Origin: Deltaproteobacteria bacterium
GTDB taxonomy: Bacteria; Lernaellota; Lernaellaia; JACKCT01
Reading direction: 5' to 3'
NCBI GenBank assembly: GCA_020633895.1
Contig: JACKCT010000002.1
Span: 310,001-374,000, forward strand
DNA: 64,000 nucleotides
Of this stretch, positions 24,898 through 33,443 are shown piece by piece; positions within the stretch are counted from its first letter, which is position 1; each line of letters begins with the position of its first letter. The notes under the pieces are model-generated. The model was not told the DNA's origin and searched no databases. It saw only the letters and a program-made list of their open reading frames with translations. The translations under genes and the position numbers were made by a program.

Positions 24898-27800
24898 GCC
24901 GCCTTCTGACGTCGTTGCTGGCCCGTCGCCGCCTTGTGCTGGCGACCGCGTTTCTGCTGGCGGCCACGGGCCTGGCCGCGTGGATCACCATGCCCCGGCA
25001 GGAAGACCCGCGTCTGGCCGACCGATGGGCACTGGCCGTGACCGTGTTCCCCGGCGCCGACGCGGAAAATATGGAGCGCCTGGTCGTCGATCCCATCGAG
25101 GAGCATCTGGCCGAGGTGGAGGAGATCAAGAAGCTCAAGACGACCATCCGCCAGGGCGTCGCGATCATGGTGCTGGAACTGGTGGACAAGGTCGACGATC
25201 CGGACTCGGTTTGGGACGAGGTGCGTCGTACGCTGGCGGAGGCCCATGCGGAACTGCCCGACGGCGTGCATGAGACGGAGCTGGACGAAGACCTGATGGA
25301 CCCCGAGTCCATCGTGCTGGCCATCTCCGGGTCGGGGGATCCGCTGGTGTTGGCCGACGCGGCCGAGGAGGTCAAGCGCTCGTTGCTGGGCCTGCCGCGT
25401 GTTTCGGGCGTGACCATCGTCGGCGATCCGGGCGAACAGATCACCATCGAGTACGACGACTACCAGACGCGCCGCCTGGGCCTGGATCCGCGCCTGCTGG
25501 CCGCCCAGCTTTCCGCCCGTAACGTCACCATCCCCGCCGGGTCGCTGCGCATCGGGGACCGCACGGCGAATCTGCGGCCGTCTTCCGAATTCGAATCGGT
25601 CGACGAAATCGCGCACACGCCCATCGTGTTGCCCTCGGGAGCGGCGGTGCCGTTGGGCGACGTGGCGCGGGTGCGTCGCGGGCCGACCGAACCGAACGGC
25701 GAGCGGATGCGTCTGAACGGCCATCTCACCGTCGGCCTGGGCGTGATTCCCAAAAAGGGCGGCAACGTGGTCGAGTTCGGCGAGCAGGTGCGCGAGCGCA
25801 TCGAGAAGATCCGGCCGACGCTCGCGCCCCTGGTGATCGAGGAAGTTTCGTTCCAGCCCGACCGGGTCAAGGAGCGCCTGTCCGAACTGAATCAGTCGCT
25901 GCTGCTGGGCATCCTGATCGTCGCGGGCGTGCTGATTTTCGCGATGGGTCCGCGCCTGGGCCTGGTGGTCGCGGTGATCGTGCCGCTGGTCGCCTTCGCG
26001 GCGGTGGCGCTGTATTCCATGGGCGGCGGAATTCTGCATCAGATCTCCATCGCCGCCCTGGTGCTGGCCTTGGGCATGCTGGTCGATAACGCGATTGTCG
26101 TGGCGGAGAACATCCAGCGGCGCATCGATGACGGGGAGGGCGCCCTTTCCGCGTCCGAGGCGGCCGTGCGCGAGTTGGCCATGCCCCTGGGTTCGGCGAC
26201 GGGCACGACGCTCGCCGCCTTCGTGCCGATGCTCATCGCCAGCGGGCCGACCGCCGAATTCACGCGGGCGATTCCCGTCATCATCGTGCTCACGCTCACC
26301 GTCAGCTATCTGTTCGCCGTGCTGGTCACGCCGACCCTTTCGGCCATGTTCCTGCGCCGCGCGACCGGCACGCGCGTGGACGTCATCGACCGGCTCGCTT
26401 CCCGCGTGGGCGGCCTGACGCGCCGTCGCCATCGTTGGATTCTCGCGGGGGCGGCGGTGGCGATGGTCGCGGCTTTCGCGATGATGCCGCTGGTCAAAAA
26501 GCAGTTCTTCGCCGCCTCGGACCGAAACCAGATCATCATCGACCTGGAGCTGCCCGAGGGCGCCGACGTGGCCGCCACGGATCGCGTTTCGGCTCAATTG
26601 GAAACAGTGCTGATGCAGCACCCTCACGTGCGGCAGGTGGCGTCGTTCATGGGCCGGGGCGCGCCGCATTTTTACTACAACGTGATCCATCGCCCCAACG
26701 CGCCGCATCTGGCCCAGTTGGTCGTCACGGCGGACGACAAGCGGTCCCTCAACGAAATGATCGGATTCGTCGACGAATTCGCGGCGGAAAATCTGCCGGG
26801 CGTGACCGTGGTGGCGGGCAAGCTGGAGCAGGGGCCGCCGGTGGGCGCGCCGATCCAAGTGCGTCTGGCGGGACATGACACGCAGGCGATGGACGAGGCG
26901 GTGCAGACCGTGTTCGCCGAAATGCGGTCCATCCCCGGCACGCGCAATGTGCGTCATGATTTGTCGATCGGATCGCCGACGGTGGCGCTCAACATCGACG
27001 ACGCGGCGGCGGCCCGTTTCGGCCTGTCGCCGGCGGACGTGAATCTGTCGGTGTTGGGCAAGACGCGCGGGCTGCCGGTGGGCGAGTTCCGCGCCGGGGA
27101 AGACCCGGTGCCGATCGTCGTGCGGGCGGCGGCGGGCGAGGACCTGCCGGTGGGCGAACTGGCGTCGGTGGACGTGGTCGCGCCGGGGCAGACGCCCATC
27201 CCCCTCACGCAGCTCGCGACGATGGACGTGAGCTGGCGGCCGGCGGTGATCCATCATTACAACCGGGAGCGCGTCGCGACCGTGTCGGCCAACCTGCTGC
27301 CGAACGTGGCCTACAGCGACGTGCTGGCGAAGCTGCGTCCGAAGCTGACGGCGACGCCCCTGCCCGAAGGCATCACCTGGGCCTTCGACGGCGAGACCGA
27401 GGGGTCGGCCGGAGCCAACAGCGCGCTGCTGCGTTCGGTGCCGGTGGGCGTGCTGATCCTGCTGTTCTTCCTGCTGGCCGAGTTCAATTCGTTCCGGCGG
27501 GTGGGCATCATTCTGGTCACGGTGCCGCTGGCGGCGACGGGCGTCATTCCCGGCCTGGTGCTCTCCGGCGAGCCCTTCGGGTTCATGTCGCTGTTGGGGG
27601 TGATCGCGCTGGTGGGCATCGTGGTCAACAACGCCATCGTGCTCATCGACCGCATCGATCAACGCCGTCAGTGGGGCATGCCTTTGGATGACGCTTTGGC
27701 CGAGGCGGTGGCCTATCGCACGCGGCCGATTCTGCTCACTTCGGCGACGACGGTCGCGGGCCTGCTGCCCCTGGCTCTGTCGGGGTCGAGCCTGTGGCCG

Positions 27801-27965
27801 CCGCTGGCCTGGGCGATGATCTCCGGCCTGATCGCCTCGACGATGCTGACGCTCCTGGTGGTGCCTTCGCTGTACAAAGTGTTGTTCGGCGGGCGCTTCG
27901 GCGGCGAGGTGGAGGAATGTGCGCTGGGGCTGATTCCGAACGACCCGGCGGCAAGCGAGGCGTGA
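24894..27965 (+). CDS. RND efflux transporter permease subunit (AcrB/HAE-type)
   Basis: The 1023-residue protein has the full RND size and topology: an N-terminal helix, a large periplasmic porter loop, helices 2-6, a second loop, then the last helices. The relay segment reads ALGMLVDNAIVVAENIQRR, with Asp retained and the second Asp as Asn, as in many HME/HAE2 pumps. The mirrored C-terminal motif is VGIVVNNAIVLIDRI. The start is GTG, coupled to the adaptor. TetR control implies export of a toxic small molecule; the substrate cannot be predicted. Same transcript as the adaptor. Confidence 0.92.
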   Translation: MSRLLTSLLARRRLVLATAFLLAATGLAAWITMPRQEDPRLADRWALAVTVFPGADAENMERLVVDPIEEHLAEVEEIKKLKTTIRQGVAIMVLELVDKVDDPDSVWDEVRRTLAEAHAELPDGVHETELDEDLMDPESIVLAISGSGDPLVLADAAEEVKRSLLGLPRVSGVTIVGDPGEQITIEYDDYQTRRLGLDPRLLAAQLSARNVTIPAGSLRIGDRTANLRPSSEFESVDEIAHTPIVLPSGAAVPLGDVARVRRGPTEPNGERMRLNGHLTVGLGVIPKKGGNVVEFGEQVRERIEKIRPTLAPLVIEEVSFQPDRVKERLSELNQSLLLGILIVAGVLIFAMGPRLGLVVAVIVPLVAFAAVALYSMGGGILHQISIAALVLALGMLVDNAIVVAENIQRRIDDGEGALSASEAAVRELAMPLGSATGTTLAAFVPMLIASGPTAEFTRAIPVIIVLTLTVSYLFAVLVTPTLSAMFLRRATGTRVDVIDRLASRVGGLTRRRHRWILAGAAVAMVAAFAMMPLVKKQFFAASDRNQIIIDLELPEGADVAATDRVSAQLETVLMQHPHVRQVASFMGRGAPHFYYNVIHRPNAPHLAQLVVTADDKRSLNEMIGFVDEFAAENLPGVTVVAGKLEQGPPVGAPIQVRLAGHDTQAMDEAVQTVFAEMRSIPGTRNVRHDLSIGSPTVALNIDDAAAARFGLSPADVNLSVLGKTRGLPVGEFRAGEDPVPIVVRAAAGEDLPVGELASVDVVAPGQTPIPLTQLATMDVSWRPAVIHHYNRERVATVSANLLPNVAYSDVLAKLRPKLTATPLPEGITWAFDGETEGSAGANSALLRSVPVGVLILLFFLLAEFNSFRRVGIILVTVPLAATGVIPGLVLSGEPFGFMSLLGVIALVGIVVNNAIVLIDRIDQRRQWGMPLDDALAEAVAYRTRPILLTSATTVAGLLPLALSGSSLWPPLAWAMISGLIASTMLTLLVVPSLYKVLFGGRFGGEVEECALGLIPNDPAASEA

Positions 27966-27989
27966 ATTACCTTTTGGGGCCGTTTCCGT

Positions 27990-28020
27990 CAGAGCCCCGA
28001 CCGTGAGGGAGAGGTCTGGT
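27990..28020 (+). repeat. Interspersed repeat, GAGCCSCGACC type
   Basis: A copy reading CAGAGCCCCGACCGTGAGGG then AGAGGTC, 24 bases past the stop of the RND pump. Confidence 0.65.
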
Positions 28021-28083
28021 GCGGGTCAGCATGTAACTCGTGTTGTTCGGCGGATTGTGCGCGGTTCTGATCGGACCGAAGCT

Positions 28084-29016
28084 TCATGCCGTCATTCGCT
28101 CCGCCGGCAAGTCCCGCGTCTCGGGGAAGGCGCCGTGCTCGTAGTAGTAGGCGAGCAGGCGGTCCTTTTCCTGATAGCGTTCGAAGACCCAGCGCGTCAG
28201 ATCCTCGGCGCTTTGGGGCAGTTCGCTGGCGGGGAAACGCCGCACATGCAGATGCACCCGCTTGGGCAGGCCCTTGAACCACTGCCAGAGCGTGGGCACG
28301 CCGTCCACGTAGCCGATGGTCAGATCGTAGACCGCGTCCATGTGTCCGCGTAGGCCCTGGATGCTGGCGACGACGCCTTTCGTGCGCGGCACCATCACAT
28401 GTTCCGTGACCGGAATGCCGATTTCCACCGCGTATTTCTGGCTGGCGCTGAGTTTTTGCGGGCGGATGCGGGTGCCTTCGGCGAAGGTCATCAGGTAGTA
28501 GGGGATGTTGTTGTCGATCAGGTTCGCGAACGTCTTCTGAATGCGCGTCTTGTCCTTGTTCCAGTCCCGCTTCACGTACAGGCAATCCAGGAAATACATA
28601 CCCCAGCCCGGACCGGGGAACCACTTGATGACGTCCTTGACGAACCACTTGATATCACCCAGGCGCTTCTTGGTCTGGGCGAAGGCGAAGATGACGGGCA
28701 CGTCGGCCATCTCCTGATGGTTGGCCATGACCAGGGCGTTTTCCCGGATCGGCGGGTCGTCGCCCGAGTAAATGAACTGCACGCCGTAGAGCGACTGGGC
28801 CCACCAGTCGCACCAGCCCCACCACGAGTTGGCGAAGAAGCGGTTGAGCCGACGGTTCAGGCCGGGGGCGATCGGCCGCAGGATCGCCAGGACCATCTGG
28901 ATGCCGTTGACGGCCAGCAGCACGGAAAACAGCACGGTCCCGGTCACGATCCCGAAAAAGAGATGCAGATAGCGTTTGAAGGGATTTTTCGGTTCCGGCA
29001 ACGGCGCAAGGGGCAT
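28084..29016 (-). CDS. 1-acyl-glycerol-3-phosphate acyltransferase-like protein (YihG-like)
   Basis: The 310-residue protein has an N-terminal hydrophobic segment and the LPLAT motifs ANHQEMADVP (NHxxxxD) near residue 100, WGMYFLDCLYVKR, and LMTFAEGTR (EGTR). Size and pattern are closest to YihG/PlsC-type enzymes that acylate lysophosphatidate. The active site is complete. It is a single gene with the start 68 bases before the following region. It makes a second acyltransferase in the window after 18626-19513; specificity is not clear. Confidence 0.82.
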   Translation of the reverse strand: MPLAPLPEPKNPFKRYLHLFFGIVTGTVLFSVLLAVNGIQMVLAILRPIAPGLNRRLNRFFANSWWGWCDWWAQSLYGVQFIYSGDDPPIRENALVMANHQEMADVPVIFAFAQTKKRLGDIKWFVKDVIKWFPGPGWGMYFLDCLYVKRDWNKDKTRIQKTFANLIDNNIPYYLMTFAEGTRIRPQKLSASQKYAVEIGIPVTEHVMVPRTKGVVASIQGLRGHMDAVYDLTIGYVDGVPTLWQWFKGLPKRVHLHVRRFPASELPQSAEDLTRWVFERYQEKDRLLAYYYEHGAFPETRDLPAERMTA

Positions 29017-29103
29017 CGCGATCTCCGGTCGATTAAGGAGGCTGGAAATTCTTTTTTCAGCTTAGGACTCCGGCCGGACGATGACAAGGATCGGGTCCGT
29101 ACC

Positions 29104-29137
29104 GAAAAAAACAAGGGCGCGAGAAACCCCGCGCCCT
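29104..29137 (-). terminator. Rho-independent terminator for the Kelch-repeat gene
   Basis: An 8-bp stem (29114-29121 with 29130-29137) with an 8-base loop. On the minus strand the stem is followed by TGTTTTTTTCGGT. It lies 30 bases past the stop of the gene at 29167. Confidence 0.75.
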
Positions 29138-29166
29138 GTCCGTGCGTTCGGTTTTTCCGTCGTGGT

Positions 29167-30330
29167 TTAGCAGCCGCACCCGCTGTCGTCGTCATCGTCA
29201 TCGTCGTCCGAGACGTCGTCGTCATCGCTCGAGTCGTCATCGTCGTCGTCCGCGGCGTCATCGTCGTCGTCATCGTCGTCCGTGCCGGGGATGGTCGTGG
29301 TGGTCGTCGTCGAGGTTGTCGTCGTGGTCGGCACGGCCGAACCGACGCACAGGCCGCCGGTGTCGAGGGCGTAATGCAGTTTGTGGGGGGCGGATTCGCT
29401 CTTGTCCGAACCGCCGGCGATGTAAATCACGCCGTCCAGGCAGTCCGCCTCGGCGTAGACGAACTCCTGGGGCAGGTCTGCGTCGGCGCTCCATTTGTCT
29501 TCGTCGATGTCGTACGACCACGCGGTCTTGGCTTGGCCGAGGTTGCCGTATCCGCCCAGGAACAGCAGAAATCCGTCCAGCGCGGTGCCGTATTCGGCAT
29601 CGGCGCCGGCGGCGGCTGTCGCGGGCAGGTCGTCCATGGCGCCATCGTCCCAGGCCTCGGTTTCAAAATCGTAGGTTTCGGCCGTTGCCGTGTCCACGAC
29701 CAGGCTGCCGTTGTTGCCGCCGGCCGCGTATAAATCGTCGCCGAATGACCAGGCCGCCAGTTCCCAGCCGCCGTGCGTCATGTCGTTCGGGAAAGTCTCC
29801 CACGAATCTTTCGTCGGATCGTAGGCGTAGGCCTTGCGGCTCCACGAGCCGACCTCGTAGTCGTAGCCGCCCAGGACGTACAGGATCCCGTCGATCACCG
29901 TGACCGCGTACCCCTCCAGGCCGTTGGCAACCGGCAGGGACGCGCCGGTCGTCCAGGCGTCGTCGGTGATGTCGTAAATGTAGAGCGTTTTCACGACTCC
30001 GGCGACATCCGGGTCGTCGGTGCCGCCGGGGACGTAAATCTTGTCGCCGATGCGTCCCGCGTCGATCTGCCCCAAGGCCAGGGGCATGGGAGCCATCGTG
30101 TCCCAGGTGTCCAGGGCCGGATCGTAGCGATACACCGTGTCTTTCAAGTCGGACGTGGCGTCGCCGTCCACGCCGCCGCCGATGTAATAGAGGTAGTCCC
30201 CGTCGGAAACGTACGCGCCGCCCCAGCGCGCCTCCGGCAGGGTCGCCTTGGCCTGCCAGGCCGCCGAAGCCGGCGAGACGACAAACATCAAGAGAACGCA
30301 AGAAAGCCGGACTCTTATCCAGGTGCCCAT
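29167..30330 (-). CDS. Exported Kelch-type beta-propeller protein with Thr stalk, poly-Asp and GCGC end
   Basis: The ATG at 30330, with GGAGG a few bases upstream, gives 387 residues with a signal peptide (about residues 1-24). The rest is a run of Kelch-like blades with YxxGG and WxxxxxMP signatures: DYLYYIGGGVDG, VYRYDPALDTWDTMAPMP, ILYVLGGYD, FLLFLGGYG, VIYIAGGSD. A propeller for protein or glycan binding outside the cell is likely. The C-terminus has a Thr-rich linker (PTTTTTSTTTTTTIPG), about 40 acidic residues and SGCGC. No transmembrane helix follows. A terminator follows. The next gene, divergent, has the same kind of tail. Confidence 0.82.
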   Translation of the reverse strand: MGTWIRVRLSCVLLMFVVSPASAAWQAKATLPEARWGGAYVSDGDYLYYIGGGVDGDATSDLKDTVYRYDPALDTWDTMAPMPLALGQIDAGRIGDKIYVPGGTDDPDVAGVVKTLYIYDITDDAWTTGASLPVANGLEGYAVTVIDGILYVLGGYDYEVGSWSRKAYAYDPTKDSWETFPNDMTHGGWELAAWSFGDDLYAAGGNNGSLVVDTATAETYDFETEAWDDGAMDDLPATAAAGADAEYGTALDGFLLFLGGYGNLGQAKTAWSYDIDEDKWSADADLPQEFVYAEADCLDGVIYIAGGSDKSESAPHKLHYALDTGGLCVGSAVPTTTTTSTTTTTTIPGTDDDDDDDDAADDDDDDSSDDDDVSDDDDDDDDSGCGC

Positions 30331-30540
30331 ACGTGCCTCCAATCGATGGAAAAAGGTTGTCAAAGGTCATTGGTCGCCAATATCGACTTCCAATGACATT
30401 TGACCGCCGTGGCAAAACATCCGATTCGCTCGACGTCGCCGATATTTTGCCTTGGACGCAGGCTCGGCGATACGGTAGGGTGTATTGATAAGAAATTTTT
30501 CGGGCGCGTTCGGGGCGCGTTGCGAAGGAGACGTATTGGT

Positions 30541-32202
30541 ATGCGCCGCCTGATCTTCGCCCCGATGTTGATGCTCGTCCTCGTCGGCCTTTTTCCCCAA
30601 CTCGCCCACGCCCGAGTCATCTATTGGGAAGACTTCGAAGGTCCCGACGCCCCCGAAGGCTGGACGGTTGTCGACAATTCCGGTGGGACGTCGGACGCGC
30701 GGTGGGAGTTCGGAGACGGGTACGGCATTCGCATCGGGATGTCGGACGAGTTGCGGGAGGACTTCGCCGACGAACTCTCCCCGTTCGAGTATGCCGTATT
30801 TTTTCTTGGCTACGGTTATGTGAGGCCGGACGTTTACGAGAGACCCGATGATGTCTTCCTGGTCAACGACATTCTCGCCGGGCGACACACCGGCACTCCC
30901 CGGACCAGCCTTCGCAGTCCGCAATTCGCGTGTGAAAATTGCTCATCCCTGACAATGCGCTCCACGATAACCGCGGCGTCGGCTTATGTGTCCCTCGATG
31001 ATACTTGTTATGATGTCTGCATTCCGTTCTTAAGCCGCGAAGGCAATCATCAAGCCGCGATTTCGGTCACGATCGACGACGATATTGTCCAGACGAAAGA
31101 ATTACTCTCGTTGCAAAGTAGTCCGCACGATTTCGCCCAGGTCTTGGACATGAGCCTCGAACCGTCGATTGGCCCGAACGACCCCTTCCGCCTGGATTGG
31201 ACGTTTGACGGCGAGGCCGAGGCCGACGCCACGGGTTTGATGATGCTGCACGACGTGTGCCTTTCTTCGCCTTGCGCGACGCAAATCCAGGTCAAGGAAC
31301 ACGACGATTCAGGTGTCGATCCTCCCGTCAATCTGGATAGTGGTGTCTACTGCCCGCCCATCCCCGACGCACAGGTGTATTGGAGTCGGGTGGACGTCGT
31401 TATCGATTCCAAACGTCCATTGGACTCCTCGTATCGTGTATTGGCGGCTTTTCGAGCCGATACGTTGGGAGCGCCGGATTGGTATTCCGGCGAAGTGATT
31501 CCGATTTATCCGGACGGTTACAGCTATGAGGCGCGCGAGCCGGAGAAGATTCCGGTTTGGGCTTTTGGCGAATTCGAAACGGGCGCCGATCCCCATTCTT
31601 CTCGGGATAAAGATGAGGAAATTCACCCGGCCGTACTTTCCTATTCCTTGTGCGACGCGGCTTTTGCCGGACCCGCCGATCCGGATGAGCGGTGGTGCTT
31701 CATCCCCATGTACGACGGGCTGTTGATGGACCCGGATTCCTCGGCTGCAAACTCATACTATTGGGGAGGAGGCTCGTTCGAGAAGGAATATTTCGTCCCG
31801 AGTGACCACCCCTACCTGATCACCGCCGTCTTCGACACGGCCTGCGAGGACCCGGGTCTGACGCTCGACGGCGTGCCGGTGCCTCTGCCCGGGGTGACTA
31901 CAACGACCACTGTTCCCCCGACGACGACCACCACTAGCACAACGACCAGCACTTCCACCACAGCGTCATCGACGACGACGTTGGCGCCCACAACGACGTC
32001 GACGACAATTTTGCCGACGACAAGCACGACCGTAGTGTCAACCACGACCACGACGACCGTCCCGTCCGAAGCGAATGACGACGATAGCTCCGACGATGAT
32101 GCCGGCGATGACGACACGGACGACCGGGACCCGCGTGACGCCGACGATGTGGATGACGATCGGGACTCGGACGACGGCGACGGCGGGGGCTGCGGGATCT
32201 AG
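30541..32202 (+). CDS. Exported protein of unknown fold with Thr-rich stalk, Asp-rich tail and GCGI end
   Basis: The ATG at 30541, after GAAGGAG, gives 553 residues with a signal peptide (about 1-24, AHA). The first part, EDFEGPDAPEGWTVVDNSGG, resembles the start of cell-surface jelly-roll or MAM-like domains; an acidic beta-rich region follows with Cys pairs (CENCSS, CYDVC, CATQ). I do not recognise the domain. From about residue 450 there is a long Thr/Ser/Val-rich stalk, then an Asp-rich segment ending GGGCGI. The stalk resembles mucin-like linkers that are O-glycosylated in other bacteria. It is divergent from the Kelch gene (210-base gap). Confidence 0.75.
   Translation: MRRLIFAPMLMLVLVGLFPQLAHARVIYWEDFEGPDAPEGWTVVDNSGGTSDARWEFGDGYGIRIGMSDELREDFADELSPFEYAVFFLGYGYVRPDVYERPDDVFLVNDILAGRHTGTPRTSLRSPQFACENCSSLTMRSTITAASAYVSLDDTCYDVCIPFLSREGNHQAAISVTIDDDIVQTKELLSLQSSPHDFAQVLDMSLEPSIGPNDPFRLDWTFDGEAEADATGLMMLHDVCLSSPCATQIQVKEHDDSGVDPPVNLDSGVYCPPIPDAQVYWSRVDVVIDSKRPLDSSYRVLAAFRADTLGAPDWYSGEVIPIYPDGYSYEAREPEKIPVWAFGEFETGADPHSSRDKDEEIHPAVLSYSLCDAAFAGPADPDERWCFIPMYDGLLMDPDSSAANSYYWGGGSFEKEYFVPSDHPYLITAVFDTACEDPGLTLDGVPVPLPGVTTTTTVPPTTTTTSTTTSTSTTASSTTTLAPTTTSTTILPTTSTTVVSTTTTTTVPSEANDDDSSDDDAGDDDTDDRDPRDADDVDDDRDSDDGDGGGCGI
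31896..32063 (+). repeat. Thr-rich (ACN) coding repeat
   Basis: About 56 codons are mostly ACG/ACC/ACA/ACT mixed with Ser, Val, Pro and Leu codons, encoding the stalk of the exported protein. A shorter tract of the same kind on the minus strand (about 29290-29335) encodes the Thr linker of the Kelch protein. Confidence 0.75.
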
Positions 32203-32235
32203 GTCAGGGACTCGGCGGGCAAACCGCGAGAATGC

Positions 32236-32264
32236 AAAAACCCGGCCCCATAGGGCCGGGTTTT
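32236..32264. terminator. Bidirectional Rho-independent terminator
   Basis: CCCGGCCC (32241-32248) and GGGCCGGG (32253-32260) pair with a 4-base loop, flanked by AAAAA on the left and TTTT on the right. It can end both the plus-strand Cys-tail gene and the tRNA on the minus strand. Confidence 0.85.
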
Positions 32265-32265
32265 G

Positions 32266-32338
32266 TGGTCAGGGACGGGATCGAACCGCCGACACCCGGA
32301 TTTTCAGTCCAGTGCTCTACCAACTGAGCTACCTGACC
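32266..32338 (-). tRNA. tRNA-Phe (GAA)
   Basis: The 73-base gene folds into the full cloverleaf on the minus strand: acceptor GGTCAGG/CCTGACC, D arm GCTCAGTTGGTAGAGC, anticodon stem CTGGA/TCCGG around loop CTGAAAA (anticodon GAA), and T arm with TTCGATC. The discriminator is A. CCA is not encoded. A terminator follows directly. Confidence 0.97.
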
Positions 32339-32585
32339 GGACGCAAAGTATTCCGCGAACATCCCGCGAAAAACAGACGGCCTTTTAGCAGATCACCCCA
32401 GGCATGGCAAGGCCGTTTGTCCGCGTAACGCTCCAGGCCGGGCCGCGTATCTTCCCCCATATGCGGCGCGAAATTTCCGAGCGTATCGTGGGGCAAAAAT
32501 CCGGATCAAATTTGCCCAAGTTGTTGAGATGATTTAGAAATCGGAAAGGCCGATCGGGTGCGTCGGCCGACGGAGGAACAAGCGG

Positions 32586-33422
32586 ATGAAAAACCTGGGG
32601 CGTGTGTTGGGGGTGTTGTTGCTGGTCTTGGGCGCATCCGACGTCGCCTTCGCCGGCGCCTGGACGCAAGGGCAGTTCAACAGCTACCACAAGCTCTCGG
32701 CGGCGTATTACGCCTCCGCCCAGGAATATGACGACAGCGGCCACGTGGTCCCCTCCACCGGCGAAAAGTATTACCAGGACATCAGCTATACCTACTACGG
32801 CGAATTCGGCCTGCTCGACCCGGTCGATCTGAGTCTTTCGCTGCCCTACAAAACCGCCTACGTGAACGACGAGGAACGCACCGCCGAGTTCGGCGGCATC
32901 GGCGACGTGGAAGGCGGCCTGAAGCTGCGGCTGTATCAGTCGGAGGCGGCGGGCGTTTTCGCGATTCAAGGCAAGTACAAATACTCGGGCTTCTACGACG
33001 AGAACGACTTGGCTCTGCCGCCGGGGCAGGGGCAGGACGACATCGAAGGCCGCCTGCTCTACGGCCGGTCGCTGTGGCCCTACGGCTATGTCGGCTTGGA
33101 GGCGGGCTATCGGGTGCGCTTCGATGAACCGTCCGACGAGTACAAATACCTGGTGGAATACGGCATCTCCTTCGACCCCGTCTCGTTGCGCGTGAAGCTG
33201 GACGGCAGCGAGTCGGCCAAGAACGCCGACGACACCTTCCAAGGGGCGCAGGTCGACCCCACGTCCGGTCTGGAGGCGTCCTACGGCAAGGTCGAGTTCG
33301 CCGTGGGGGTGCATCTGGTGGGTCCGCTGTCGGTGGAGGGCGCGGCGGCGACGAGCGTTTACGGCAAGCAGACTTCTTACGGCCACACTTACACCGGCGC
33401 GGTGGTGTTGCAGTTCAAGTAG
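32586..33422 (+). CDS. Probable outer-membrane beta-barrel protein
   Basis: The 278-residue protein starts behind GGAGG and has a signal peptide (about residues 1-23, AFA). The mature part is dense in aromatic and alternating residues, with strands such as KLSAAYYASAQEYDD, ISYTYYGEFGLLDP, YVGLEAGYRVRFDEP and TYTGAVVLQFK. It ends in FK rather than the classical C-terminal aromatic residue. A barrel of about 12 strands is inferred. A weak promoter (TTGCCC 32512-32517, TAGAAA 32535-32540) precedes it. No specific function can be assigned. Confidence 0.7.
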   Translation: MKNLGRVLGVLLLVLGASDVAFAGAWTQGQFNSYHKLSAAYYASAQEYDDSGHVVPSTGEKYYQDISYTYYGEFGLLDPVDLSLSLPYKTAYVNDEERTAEFGGIGDVEGGLKLRLYQSEAAGVFAIQGKYKYSGFYDENDLALPPGQGQDDIEGRLLYGRSLWPYGYVGLEAGYRVRFDEPSDEYKYLVEYGISFDPVSLRVKLDGSESAKNADDTFQGAQVDPTSGLEASYGKVEFAVGVHLVGPLSVEGAAATSVYGKQTSYGHTYTGAVVLQFK

Positions 33423-33443
33423 CTAACTTGAGCAGCGGGTAGT

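Noticed and set aside
24852-27662. A 936-codon open frame on the minus strand opposite the RND pump
   Set aside because: Arg/His/Gln-rich product of a G+C-biased codon pattern with no motif; the plus-strand frame is a clear RND pump.
32266-32338. tRNA-Phe as an integration site
   Set aside because: No duplicated 3' fragment of the tRNA or integrase was found nearby.
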